Assembly (NCBI RefSeq): GCF_017743935.1 | Contig: NZ_JAGHRE010000010.1 | Coordinates: forward strand, 62,001 to 126,000 | Direction of reading: 5' to 3' | Length of the DNA stretch: 64,000 bases | Origin: Tropicibacter sp. R16_0 | Lineage (GTDB): Bacteria > Pseudomonadota > Alphaproteobacteria > Rhodobacterales > Rhodobacteraceae | Part shown: in pieces, positions 33,236 through 41,860 of the stretch | Layout: each line of letters opens with the position of its first letter | How positions within the stretch are numbered: the first letter of the stretch is position 1 | The notes under the pieces: model-generated | What the model was told of the DNA's origin: nothing | What the model saw: the letters and a program-made list of their open reading frames with translations, nothing else | Databases searched by the model: none | Made by a program: the position numbers and the translations under genes

Positions 33236-34393
33236 TTATGCCACCTCGACCGCGGTGCGAGAGGCGACCTGAATGTTGCGCACACGGTAGCCATTTCCAT
33301 CAAACACCAACGCGCCGGAGGCGTCGAACCCCAGGCTCACGGGGGCGCCTACCCGCAAGGATGCTCGCTGTGCCGGGGTGGCGCGCAGGGTGATCCGGTT
33401 TTCCAAACCTGGAACTTCGATCTGCACAAACACCTCAGACCCCAGGTTTTCTGAATGCGCCACCGTGCCATGCAGAACCGCATTCTCGGTCGCCAGATGC
33501 AGCGCTTCGGGCCGCAGCCCGAGCGACACCGCCCCGTCGATCCGGGTTGCACTACGCAGGTCCAAGCCCTGTTCGAACAGGAACAATTGCCCGTCCGTCC
33601 CCTGGCTCAGCGGTAGGATGTTTATCTTGGGCGATCCGATGAATTCGGCCACTTCGATGGTGTCGGGATCATCATAGACCACCTCGGGCGTGTCACATTG
33701 CAGGATGCGTCCGCCCATCATCACGGCGATCCGGTCGGACATGGTCATAGCCTCGACCTGATCGTGGGTCACATAGATGAAGGTTGCGTTCAGGCTGCGG
33801 TGCAACTGCGCAATCTCGACCCGTGTTTGCACCCGCAGTTTTGCGTCCAGGTTCGACAGCGGTTCATCCAACAGAAAGGCTGCAGGATCCCGCACCAGTG
33901 CACGGCCAAGGGCGACCCGCTGGCGTTGCCCGCCTGACAGTTGCCCCGGTTTGCGATCCAGAAGATGGGCGATTTCCAGACGTTCGGCGGCGGTTTGAAT
34001 GTCCTGTGCGATTTTCTCGGTCTGAGGTTTTGCACCTGGAATGAAGCGCCCCACGAAGGGCAAGCGCTGCGCCCCCGTCAGCCGCCGCATCCGCAGCGGC
34101 ACGGCGATGTTTTCGGCCACGCTCAGATGTGGGTAAAGCGCATAAGACTGGAACACCATCGACAGGTTGCGATCTGCCGCGCGCAGGCCCGCAACTGATT
34201 GCCCCGCAATCTTGATGTCGCCTGAGGTCTGCTCTTCAAGCCCTGCGACGATCCGGAGCAAGGTGGATTTGCCACAGCCCGAGGGGCCAACGAGCGAGAC
34301 GAACTCGCCATCCGCAACGTCCAGCGACACGCCTTTGAGCACCTCGACGTCGTCAAACCGTTTGGTGACGTTTTCTATATTCAACCCGGCCAA
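33236..34393 (-). CDS. ABC transporter ATP-binding protein, UgpC/MalK-like
   Basis: A 385-residue ATPase with Walker A GPSGCGKSTLL (about 35-45), signature LSGGQRQRVALGRALVRDP, Walker B FLLDEPLSNLD, the H-loop THDQ and a C-terminal TOBE/regulatory domain (from about 265). It is the first gene of the operon ATPase, two permeases, receptor, phosphodiesterase, and is divergent from a LysR gene. The region about 95-125 is longer than in MalK (GAQRLPFVGRFIPGAKP), a feature also seen in some Ugp-like ATPases. Confidence 0.94.
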   Translation of the reverse strand: MAGLNIENVTKRFDDVEVLKGVSLDVADGEFVSLVGPSGCGKSTLLRIVAGLEEQTSGDIKIAGQSVAGLRAADRNLSMVFQSYALYPHLSVAENIAVPLRMRRLTGAQRLPFVGRFIPGAKPQTEKIAQDIQTAAERLEIAHLLDRKPGQLSGGQRQRVALGRALVRDPAAFLLDEPLSNLDAKLRVQTRVEIAQLHRSLNATFIYVTHDQVEAMTMSDRIAVMMGGRILQCDTPEVVYDDPDTIEVAEFIGSPKINILPLSQGTDGQLFLFEQGLDLRSATRIDGAVSLGLRPEALHLATENAVLHGTVAHSENLGSEVFVQIEVPGLENRITLRATPAQRASLRVGAPVSLGFDASGALVFDGNGYRVRNIQVASRTAVEVA

Positions 34394-34456
34394 AGCGCTT
34401 CCCTCAGTTGTTTGGAGGCTTTCTACGCAGGCGGTCTCTCACTTTTGTGACGTCAT

Positions 34457-34471
34457 ATTAGTGAGACTAAT
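34457..34471. promoter_or_regulatory. LysR-type dyad ATTAGT-GAG-ACTAAT
   Basis: A perfect 6-bp inverted repeat with a three-base spacer in the divergent region between the ABC operon and its LysR gene. GcvA-like LysR proteins recognise CTAAT/ATTAG half-sites. A similar dyad precedes the other LysR gene at 41861. Confidence 0.55.
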
Positions 34472-34504
34472 GGTGCCTATGGCTACCCCCGAAAAGGAGG
34501 CCTC

Positions 34505-35380
34505 ATGCGCGCCAATCACCATCAATTCGTCGCCTTTGCTTATGTCGTGCGTGAAGGGAGCTTTTCTGCTGCCGCCACCCGATTGGGCGTGACGCAATCG
34601 GCGGTGACCCAGCATGTCGCCAAGCTGGAAAGGCAGGTTGGAACACCCCTGTTGTTGCGCAACCGAGACGGGGTATCACTTACCCGCACGGGGCAAGAGT
34701 TTTATGATCTGGCCGACCGGTTGGTTGCCTTGGAGACGTCTATCTCCGAGCGCCTGGAAGGGTTTGAGGCGATGGCGCGCGGGCACATCAAGATCATCGC
34801 CAACGCGCCCCTGCCCGCGCTCAAGGCGATCAGCCAGTTCCACCGCACCCACCCGGATGTCGAAATCGACTTTGCCCTGCACGCCTGGACCACCGCCTCG
34901 CGCCTGCTGCGCGAACGGCGGGCGGATGTGGGGCTGATCACCGATCCACCGCAAACAGATGATTGGGACAAGGTGGTGGTGCAAAAGGTGCGGTACGCCG
35001 CTTACATGCTGCCGAGCTCGGGTTTTGCAAAGCGAGAGATGTTGTCCTTGGCCGAGCTGGCCGGGGAAACGGTCATTCTGCCCGAAACAGGGTCGTTGAC
35101 CGAGCGAGTGGTGCGCGAAGCACAAGGCAAGTGCGGCGTCGTGTTCCCTCGCACCATCCGCATGACCACCTTTCCGTTGATGTGCGAGGCTGTGTTGCAA
35201 GGCGCGGGCATCGCCATTTTCCTGAGCAACAGCGGGCTGATCTCGCGCGGTTTGGTCGAAGTGCCGATCGTCGAGATGTCAAAAACCCACGAAACAGCCA
35301 TCGTCGCCCCAAAAGACCGCGCGCGGCTACGCTTGGTGGCAGCCTTCATCGACATCGCGGCAGCCTCAGCGCTGGACTAG
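34505..35380 (+). CDS. LysR family regulator divergent from the Ugp-type operon
   Basis: A 291-residue LysR-type regulator. The N-terminal winged helix (FVAFAYVVREGSFSAAATRLGVTQSAVTQHVAKLE, residues 9-43) is followed by a periplasmic-binding-like effector domain. The ATG at 34505 follows AAAGGAGG. It is divergent from the ABC transporter operon with a dyad between them, so it probably controls that operon in response to the imported phosphodiester or its product. Its 3' end is followed by the structured repeat at 35393. Confidence 0.92.
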   Translation: MRANHHQFVAFAYVVREGSFSAAATRLGVTQSAVTQHVAKLERQVGTPLLLRNRDGVSLTRTGQEFYDLADRLVALETSISERLEGFEAMARGHIKIIANAPLPALKAISQFHRTHPDVEIDFALHAWTTASRLLRERRADVGLITDPPQTDDWDKVVVQKVRYAAYMLPSSGFAKREMLSLAELAGETVILPETGSLTERVVREAQGKCGVVFPRTIRMTTFPLMCEAVLQGAGIAIFLSNSGLISRGLVEVPIVEMSKTHETAIVAPKDRARLRLVAAFIDIAAASALD

Positions 35381-35392
35381 AGCCCCAGAACA

Positions 35393-35498
35393 CTCCCGCC
35401 CGTCGTTGATGCCCCTGACGGGACATCGCCTCCCGTTGGGCCAGGCTCACGCGGGCTTTGCCCGCGTGAGCCTGGCCCCCCTGCCGTCCGCAGGACGC
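35393..35498. repeat. Structured intergenic repeat, copy A
   Basis: A 106-bp element nearly identical in its flanks to 42779-42883. It has three stems: CCCGTC with GACGGG; a perfect 19-bp stem (35438-35456 with 35460-35478, loop TTT); and GTCC-GCA-GGAC. The 19-bp stem differs from copy B at several positions, with both strands changed together. It lies between the convergent LysR and fatty-acid-hydroxylase-family genes. Confidence 0.85.
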
Positions 35499-35540
35499 AA
35501 GGCCGATAGGCCGCGCAGTTTGGACGCGTCGCAGGGGACC

Positions 35541-36572
35541 TCAGCCAAACATCCGTTTCTTGCGCGCTCTTGTCTCGGCGGTGGCTTCGGGTGAGCCATC
35601 ATGGAATGTTCCGAACCATCGATCCCAGGGCATCTCCTGGTTGCCGTAGTTGCATTCGTAATACCGGTGGTGCAGCTGGTGATAAAAGGTGCCCAAAGCC
35701 AGCTTGCGCTTGTCCTTGATCAACAAGTCCTCATACCCCGTATGTGTCATCGCCGCCCCTGGGCCCTGAAACACGATGTGGAAGTAAAGGTGGATCGGGT
35801 GGCTGGGCACGATCCAGTGGATGCACAGCGTCGACAGGTAGAAAAAGTGCTCGACCGGATGCATCGAAAACCCCGACCATGGCCCGATGTTCACGTTGCG
35901 GTGGTGCAGGCTGTGCACCTTCTTGTACAGAAACGGTTGGTGCAGCAAACGGTGCACCCAATAGAAATGGAACGCTGACCACATTGGCAGAATGATCAGC
36001 CAAGCCAGGAACCAAACCGGGTTTTCGGCAAATGTGATCACCGGCGCGTACCCATTGGCCATCAGCCACATGGTCACCACCTGAAATGCGGTCAACTGGA
36101 AAACGCCCGACCCCAGCGACCAGAACATGTTGTCCTTTACCTGATCGCTGAAATCCCAGAGCTTGTTGTTCTTGCCCTGATCTCTGCGTTCAAACTTGAG
36201 CTTCTTACCCTGAGCCTTACGAATGTAGAAATACCAATGCAACCCACCGGCAACCAAGAAGATCATGGCAAAGTTCACCACATAGATCTGCGCGATCCAG
36301 CCAAAGGCAAAGCTCTGCGCCACCTCCAGCGAAGGGTAGAATAAGTACCACAGCGCCACAGCAAGGATCGCCATCATCACCCGCTCACTGAGGGTCAGCC
36401 AATTGCGCGCAAGCCAGCCGATCAGAAAGGCCGGGTTGGGCGGCCATTGAAAGATCGATGGGTTCTGCAATGGCAGATCCGGGTGATAGTTCCATTCACG
36501 GCTCATATCCTCCATCTGCTCGCCCGCTGATGGGGCGGACATCTGGTCCAGGCTGGGTGTCGTATCAGTCAT
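35541..36572 (-). CDS. Fatty acid hydroxylase / sterol desaturase family membrane protein
   Basis: A 343-residue integral membrane diiron protein. The His boxes are HRLLH, HSLHH and QLHHR plus an earlier HFYWVH, embedded between four or more membrane helices, as in the FA_hydroxylase superfamily. These enzymes hydroxylate or desaturate C-H bonds of lipids, sterols or carotenoids. The ATG at 36572 follows AAAGAGGAGATGCC. It is the last gene of the six-gene operon, 27 bp after the M24 gene. In that operon it would supply a third oxygenase, but its substrate is unknown. Confidence 0.88.
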   Translation of the reverse strand: MTDTTPSLDQMSAPSAGEQMEDMSREWNYHPDLPLQNPSIFQWPPNPAFLIGWLARNWLTLSERVMMAILAVALWYLFYPSLEVAQSFAFGWIAQIYVVNFAMIFLVAGGLHWYFYIRKAQGKKLKFERRDQGKNNKLWDFSDQVKDNMFWSLGSGVFQLTAFQVVTMWLMANGYAPVITFAENPVWFLAWLIILPMWSAFHFYWVHRLLHQPFLYKKVHSLHHRNVNIGPWSGFSMHPVEHFFYLSTLCIHWIVPSHPIHLYFHIVFQGPGAAMTHTGYEDLLIKDKRKLALGTFYHQLHHRYYECNYGNQEMPWDRWFGTFHDGSPEATAETRARKKRMFG

Positions 36573-36599
36573 TTTGGCATCTCCTCTTTGGCCAAAACT

Positions 36600-37898
36600 T
36601 CAGATTTCGCGCGACAGAAGCGCGTCTTCGAACGGGTAGCGCGACAGGCAGACCGCGCCGGTTTCTGTGATCAGGTATTGGTCTTCGAGCTTGACGCCTT
36701 CGTGCCCGCCGAGCTTGCCGACATAACTTTCGACGCAGATGACCATGCCGGGCTCCAGCTCGCCATCATAGTGGAACTGCGCGTCCGCCGGGTAGTAGAT
36801 CACAGGGTATTCGTCGGCCATGCCAAGCCCGTGCATCATGCAAGGGTAGGTCTGATCGTTGTATCCGTCGGGCTGGCGATATCGCTGCTCGATCAATTCA
36901 GTGAACGAGATACCGGGACGCAACAGCGCGCCGTTATGCATGACCTCGTTGTGGGCGTATTGATAAAGGCGGCACTGCTCATCCGTCGGGCGCCCTGGCC
37001 CGCAATGGTATGCACGGCTGATGTCGGCGCCATAGCTCCACGGGCCTACCATGCCGCAGTCAAACACCACCAGATCGCCCGCCCGAATGGTGCGGCTGGA
37101 GGCCTCTTGCTGCCAAGGGTTGGTGCGTTCACCAGACGCCAGCAGGCGATAGTCGATCCACTCACCGCCGCCTTCGATGTTGGCGGCCCACATGTGGGAC
37201 CACAGCTCTTGCTCGGTGATGCCGTTGACCAGGTTGTTGCGCATCCGGGTCATGCCATCCTCGGCCACGGCAATCGTCTGGTTCATGCACAGGACTTCTT
37301 CGGGGCTTTTGATTTTGCGGGCATGCGCCAAAACCTCGCCCGCGTCGACCAAGATCAACCCGGCCTGTTCCAACGCCATATGCGGCAGGGGGGCAGTACG
37401 TTCGACGCCCACACGGGTCTCTCCCCCGCAGTGTTCATCCACCAACGCCTTCATCTGAGCGGCCCATTTGTTGCACCATTCCTGATGGCGATAGCCCGCG
37501 AACATATAGGACAACGGCAGCAGGTCATCGCGGATCTCGTCGATGGTTTCCAGCTGCGCGCCGGTTTCCCGGCCAGGCTCGCTGTCGAAATAGATCACCG
37601 GCCCCTCGGCAGGCAGAAATAGATAGCCCGCGTGAATATGCATCTGAAACAGCGTGCAGTTTCGCACGCCCGTGGCATATCTGATCGACAGCGGATCCGT
37701 CAGGATCACGGCCGCCATTCCATGCGCCTTCATCTGCTCGCGCAGCCGGTTCTGGCGATACCGCCGCATCCGGGGCACGTCGATCATGCCTTCGGTATCG
37801 GTCAGCTGCATGGGCGGCGTTTTCCACGCGGCCTGTTCCAGCGTCAGCGGCTGCGGCTTGGCGGCAAAGGCGCGTGTATAGTCTGTGGCGTCATTCAT
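36600..37898 (-). CDS. M24 family protein related to DMSP lyase DddP
   Basis: A 432-residue pita-bread-fold protein. It shares with DddP-type M24 proteins the stretch GGEWIDYRLLASGERTNPW, MHGLGMADEYP, and the metal-site motifs FDCGMVG...ADISR, CVESYVG and KLEDQYLI. From memory of DddP, the acidic residue two after the first Asp (FDTD) is Gly here (FDCG), so its metal site resembles canonical M24 peptidases more. Its ATG overlaps the stop of the hydroxylase gene (ATGA). It may be a C-S, C-N or C-O bond-cleaving enzyme or a prolidase-like hydrolase; DMSP lyase activity should not be assumed. Confidence 0.8.
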   Translation of the reverse strand: MNDATDYTRAFAAKPQPLTLEQAAWKTPPMQLTDTEGMIDVPRMRRYRQNRLREQMKAHGMAAVILTDPLSIRYATGVRNCTLFQMHIHAGYLFLPAEGPVIYFDSEPGRETGAQLETIDEIRDDLLPLSYMFAGYRHQEWCNKWAAQMKALVDEHCGGETRVGVERTAPLPHMALEQAGLILVDAGEVLAHARKIKSPEEVLCMNQTIAVAEDGMTRMRNNLVNGITEQELWSHMWAANIEGGGEWIDYRLLASGERTNPWQQEASSRTIRAGDLVVFDCGMVGPWSYGADISRAYHCGPGRPTDEQCRLYQYAHNEVMHNGALLRPGISFTELIEQRYRQPDGYNDQTYPCMMHGLGMADEYPVIYYPADAQFHYDGELEPGMVICVESYVGKLGGHEGVKLEDQYLITETGAVCLSRYPFEDALLSREI

Positions 37899-39025
37899 GG
37901 CGCTCTGATTGTCCCTGGCTTGGGGGCCGTCTGGCCGGTCTTGCGAAAGAGGGTCCGATAGGTCGAGCGCAGCTCGCCCCGATCGATGTAGCAACCGCGC
38001 AGGTGGCGATGGCCGCTGTCCGCGGAATAGGCCGCGCGGCCATGCACGATGCGGTGATTGTCAAAGACGATGCATTCGCCCGCGTTCAAGCGAAACCGCA
38101 CCAGGTAGTCTGACCGCCTAAGCCACCGCATGAAGCGAACAAAGGCAGGATAATAACGATCCAGCAGGTCCTGCGGCATGTCGAATACGTCGGCCATATG
38201 CTGCGAGACGGTCAGGCCCGAAACCGCGCCACCCGCGTCCAGCTCGATCACCCGCTGGCGCGCGCGCCAGTCAAATGCGTCGTGTTCATAGTAGAATGGG
38301 GCCGTCACGGTCGCGAGCAGCTCGAACGCCTCCGGGTATTCATTCCGAAAGTCCTCGGCCGCGGCTGCCCCGTCCAGAAACAGGCTGTCACCACCGTCGA
38401 CCGAATTGGCGCGGCAGTGCAGGAACTGCACGCCGGGCGGGGTTTCTTCGGCTGGGGTATCGGTGTGCAGCTCCAGTTCGGCGGCCGTATACGACAGGTT
38501 CACCGGATCAATATGCACCCGCACATCAAAATATGAGCCCGCTACAGAGGGTCGAACTTCGCCCAACAGGTTTGCCAGATCGGTGAGTGCTGCATCGCTG
38601 TCCGCAAGCCCCTCGACAATGGCGACACCATCTTCGATCAGCGCGCGGGCCCAATCGCAGCGACCCTGATCGCAATCCAGATCGGCGCGATTGAACCGCT
38701 GAAACACCTTGTCCGACCGCCACAGGGCTCGCGGAATCGCCGCCGCATCAGGCCGTGGCGCACCATTGGCACACCTTGCCAACCAATCCAGATCATAGCG
38801 GCTCTGATGATCCTCGCCCTGCCAGTCCACAACCAGCGCATCGCCATCGACGTGTGCCGCAGCGATCACCGGGTCGCCGTCAAGCGCGCAGATGTCAAAC
38901 ACCCGCTCTCGCGTCTCGGCGTCAAACGAACTGGGGCAATTGTCGCGCAGCCAGAAGGCGTTGAAATATGCCTCGCCATCCGGCAATGCGACCCGCAGGC
39001 CGGTGTCTGTCAGGGTGACGCTCAT
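37895..39025 (-). CDS. Gamma-butyrobetaine-hydroxylase-like Fe(II)/2-oxoglutarate dioxygenase
   Basis: A 376-residue member of the TauD/GBBH family. The iron ligands are HTD in LELHTDTPAEE (about 200) and the distal His in RIVHGRAAY; the 2-oxoglutarate Arg follows in RHLRGCY. The N-terminal domain resembles GBBH (FWLRDNCP at about 24-31), but the CPCxxC zinc site of GBBH is reduced to one Cys (NCPSSFD). It overlaps both neighbours by four bases. The family hydroxylates trimethylated amino acids such as gamma-butyrobetaine and trimethyllysine; a quaternary-ammonium or sulfonium compound is the leading guess. Confidence 0.85.
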   Translation of the reverse strand: MSVTLTDTGLRVALPDGEAYFNAFWLRDNCPSSFDAETRERVFDICALDGDPVIAAAHVDGDALVVDWQGEDHQSRYDLDWLARCANGAPRPDAAAIPRALWRSDKVFQRFNRADLDCDQGRCDWARALIEDGVAIVEGLADSDAALTDLANLLGEVRPSVAGSYFDVRVHIDPVNLSYTAAELELHTDTPAEETPPGVQFLHCRANSVDGGDSLFLDGAAAAEDFRNEYPEAFELLATVTAPFYYEHDAFDWRARQRVIELDAGGAVSGLTVSQHMADVFDMPQDLLDRYYPAFVRFMRWLRRSDYLVRFRLNAGECIVFDNHRIVHGRAAYSADSGHRHLRGCYIDRGELRSTYRTLFRKTGQTAPKPGTIRAP

Positions 39026-39861
39026 TGATGCAGGGTGCTCCACTTGTCGAGCGCCTCGCGCAGTTTGTCCTCTTCGCCTGGCAACATGCCGACCGTATGT
39101 GCCTCATCCGGGAACGCGCCAGATTGCACGTCGGTGCGGAACCCGGTCAGCGCCTTGTCGCGCTCTGCGGCCAATTGCTTGCGGATCGACAGAACATCCC
39201 CCCAGGCCTTGGCGTGGCGCGGTGGGTTTTCCACGTCGCCGCAGATGTCCTCCATGAAGGAAAAGATGATGTCGCCGCCCGAACCCGCACCAATCGAATG
39301 GGTCAGAAGCGAGGTCTTGTGATTGATCGCCTGCAGCGCCTCGACCGCGACACATTCAACCTCGACCGCTGCGGCGCCTGCATCCTCGTACCGACGCATC
39401 CACTCGAGCAGCTGCATTGCCTCTTCTGCTGTCTTGCCAAAGGTCTTCAACCCCCCTGTTAGGGTCGATTTTCGCGGCACCAGCCCCACGTGACCCTGCA
39501 CCGCCAGCCCCTCATTCGCGATCAGTTCAACAATGCCCATCCCGCGTGGCGTAAATATCGCATCGGCACCTTTCTCGGCCGCCTTCAGTGCCGCCGTCAG
39601 GCATTCTTGCGGCTCGAAATACTGACACATGGTCTGGCTGGAGGTGATGAAGGTATGCGGCGCCCCGGCACGCACGGCGTCATAGTCCAGATCGGAAATG
39701 GTGATCATGTCGATCCCCATCTCTTCGCAAGCGCGCGCCTCATCCTCGCTGATGGCCGAGACCTGGGTCATTTTCTTGCCTGCCGCCTTGTTGCGGCGCA
39801 GGCAGTCGACGGTCAGGTTCCGGCGGGCGGGTTTGCCGCCATATGTGTAGATGTTCTTCAT
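39022..39861 (-). CDS. Divergent ketopantoate hydroxymethyltransferase (PanB)-like protein
   Basis: A 279-residue PanB-fold protein. It keeps AVRAGAP, GHVGLVP (His136 of E. coli PanB), VECVAVE (Glu181) and a GAGSGGD-like IGAG motif. Aligned by eye with E. coli PanB, the metal ligand Asp84 is Ser (TFITSSQT), Lys112 and Glu114 are Phe and Pro (IFTPRG), and about 20 residues after Asp45 are missing. It therefore probably catalyses a different reaction from ketopantoate synthesis, perhaps a one-carbon or aldol step in this operon. ATGA overlaps join it to the Rieske gene upstream and the dioxygenase gene downstream. Confidence 0.82.
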   Translation of the reverse strand: MKNIYTYGGKPARRNLTVDCLRRNKAAGKKMTQVSAISEDEARACEEMGIDMITISDLDYDAVRAGAPHTFITSSQTMCQYFEPQECLTAALKAAEKGADAIFTPRGMGIVELIANEGLAVQGHVGLVPRKSTLTGGLKTFGKTAEEAMQLLEWMRRYEDAGAAAVEVECVAVEALQAINHKTSLLTHSIGAGSGGDIIFSFMEDICGDVENPPRHAKAWGDVLSIRKQLAAERDKALTGFRTDVQSGAFPDEAHTVGMLPGEEDKLREALDKWSTLHQ

Positions 39862-40976
39862 GTCTCTTCGCCCATGGCTGCAAGATAGATGTCGTGGAAA
39901 TGGCGCATCGCGTGTTCCGAGATGTCATGCGCATCCGGGTCGGTGACGTACCAACCCTGCTCGAACCCGCGCTGATGCATGCCGCGCTGCACGCTTTCGC
40001 ACAGCTCACGATCCTCGACAGACACGATGTTGGTGGACCATTCCGCCCGTTCCGCCGACCGCGCTTCCATGTCCGGATCCGTCGGTTCCGGCGTCGTCAA
40101 AGAGATCGAGCGCCGCTCGGTCAAATCCGGAGTCACCGGATCGAACCGCGAGGCATAGAAGCCACGCGCGCCGGGGAATTGGCCAAAGATCGTGTTGGGG
40201 AACAGGAACCAGAATTGACCGTCCAGAACGTCATGCTCCAGATCCAGCCGAAACGCCTGGTTCTCGGCTTTGCGTGCGGTGGGGGCATGTTGATAGGTAT
40301 AGTTCTGGTACAGCTCGAACCGGTTTTCGGCGATGTTCATCATGTCGTCGAACGAATGATGCGCCGGGCCGCAGTGGTGACATTCCAGGTAGTTGTCCAG
40401 CATCACCTTCCAGTTGGATTTGCAGGTGTAGGTGTGGCCGTATGCGCTGTCGCCCTCGATCACCAGACTGGGCAGTTCCGGAATCCGCTCCAACATCTGC
40501 GCCTCAAGCCCCGGCGCAAACTCGGCCAGGCTGAGCGCGTCATCATCCAAATTCACGAACAGGAAACCGGCTAGGGATTCGACCCTAACATTAGACAAAC
40601 AGATCTCAGACCGAACAGGAGCATCTGTTCCATCCCGCTTGGGCATCCCTCGCAAGTTGCCATCGAGCCCGAATGTCCAAGCGTGGTAGGGGCAGGTCAG
40701 AACCGCCTTTTTCCCGCTCCCCTCGACCAGTTGATGCCCCCGATGCGGGCAGACGTTGTAGAACGCGCGAACTTCCCCTTCGCGACCCCGCACTAGGAAA
40801 ATGTTCTGATCAAACAGCGACAGCGTGATGAACTGCCCCGGCTCAGCCAGTTGCGTTTCATGGCCCGCGAGTTGCCAGCTGCGCAGCATTAATTCGCGTT
40901 CGGCCTCCAGCGATTGGGCAGACGTATAGTGTCGGGCGGCAAGGGTGCGCGCCCGGGGGTTGGCGGTATCCAACAT
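39858..40976 (-). CDS. Rieske oxygenase alpha subunit, CntA/GbcA-like
   Basis: A 372-residue aromatic-ring-hydroxylating-dioxygenase-type alpha subunit. The Rieske site is CPHRGH...CPYHAW (about 74-96). The mononuclear iron site is DNYLECHHCGPAH (about 197-209) with a late Asp. Proteins of this size with NYLECxHC are typical of carnitine (CntA), glycine betaine (GbcA) and stachydrine-type monooxygenases that act on trimethylammonium groups. No reductase partner is encoded nearby. It lies 34 bp after the class II aldolase and overlaps the PanB-like gene by four bases. Confidence 0.88.
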   Translation of the reverse strand: MLDTANPRARTLAARHYTSAQSLEAERELMLRSWQLAGHETQLAEPGQFITLSLFDQNIFLVRGREGEVRAFYNVCPHRGHQLVEGSGKKAVLTCPYHAWTFGLDGNLRGMPKRDGTDAPVRSEICLSNVRVESLAGFLFVNLDDDALSLAEFAPGLEAQMLERIPELPSLVIEGDSAYGHTYTCKSNWKVMLDNYLECHHCGPAHHSFDDMMNIAENRFELYQNYTYQHAPTARKAENQAFRLDLEHDVLDGQFWFLFPNTIFGQFPGARGFYASRFDPVTPDLTERRSISLTTPEPTDPDMEARSAERAEWSTNIVSVEDRELCESVQRGMHQRGFEQGWYVTDPDAHDISEHAMRHFHDIYLAAMGEET

Positions 40977-41010
40977 GGGATGTCCTTTCTGGCTTGGCGG
41001 CTAGCGCCGC

Positions 41011-41766
41011 TTAGCTCGCGTAATCAGACCCTTCTGCGTCCAGGATCGCTTTCATTTCGCGCATGTGCGCTTCGGCCTGGCTTGGATAATCCTCAAGCTC
41101 TTGTGCGGTTTTCTCGGCAATCTCGTCGCTCAGCACCCGCAGCTTTTGGCCGGTTTGCAGGGCGCGGATATAAGTCTCGGCCGCACGTTCAAAGTAATAG
41201 AGGCGGTTGAACGCGTCCGCCGCATCGCTGCCGATCACCAGCACGCCATGGTTGCCCATGATCATGACCTTTTTCTTGGGGTCATTCAACATCGAGGCAC
41301 AGCGTTCCCCTTCGCTTTCAAAAGCCAGGCCGCCGAACTCTTCATCAATCACATAGCGGTTGTAGAAGGTGGCGGTGTTCTGGTCGATCGGTGGGATATT
41401 GCTGTCCGCCAACGAGGCCAGAACCGTGGCGTGGATCGAATGTACATGCATCACGCATCGCGCATGGGGGCAGTGACGGTGGATCGAACCATGCAGCCCC
41501 CAGGCGGTCGGGTCCGGCGCACCGGGCATATCCATCGTGTTCGGATCATTTGCATCCAGCAGCAACAAGTTCGATGCCTTCACACGACTGAAGTGCATCT
41601 GGTTCGGGTTCATCAGGAACTGCGTGCCGTCGTCATTTACGGCCAGGCTGAAGTGGTTCGCCACGGCCTCGTGCATGCTCAGTTTGACGGTCCAGCGAAA
41701 GGCCGCCGCCATATCAACCCGCTCGGACCAGTGATCCATATTGGGTCGCAGATTTGTCACGCTCAT
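41011..41766 (-). CDS. Class II aldolase/adducin family protein, operon leader
   Basis: A 251-residue class II aldolase-like protein. The zinc-binding His residues are visible in RHCPHARCVMHVHSIH (about 110-125), with a further conserved His in GNHGVLVIG. The ATG at 41766 gives a protein starting MSVTNLRPNMDHW; an open extension to 42186 overlaps the divergent LysR gene and is rejected. It is the first gene of the six-gene operon and is divergent from the GcvA-like LysR. Members cleave or form aldols or epimerise sugar phosphates; here a retro-aldol step after hydroxylation is plausible. Confidence 0.88.
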   Translation of the reverse strand: MSVTNLRPNMDHWSERVDMAAAFRWTVKLSMHEAVANHFSLAVNDDGTQFLMNPNQMHFSRVKASNLLLLDANDPNTMDMPGAPDPTAWGLHGSIHRHCPHARCVMHVHSIHATVLASLADSNIPPIDQNTATFYNRYVIDEEFGGLAFESEGERCASMLNDPKKKVMIMGNHGVLVIGSDAADAFNRLYYFERAAETYIRALQTGQKLRVLSDEIAEKTAQELEDYPSQAEAHMREMKAILDAEGSDYAS

Positions 41767-41860
41767 CGCCGATTCTCCTTGATGCCGAGGCGGTTTCCCT
41801 GGGTGACCTAGAACCTGCATCCCGGACTTGCATTTGACCAACGAAAAAAACGAAGCTATT

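Noticed and set aside
36600-37898. Calling the M24 protein DddP outright
   Set aside because: Key metal-site residue differs and the operon context is unlike known DMSP loci; only relationship is claimed.
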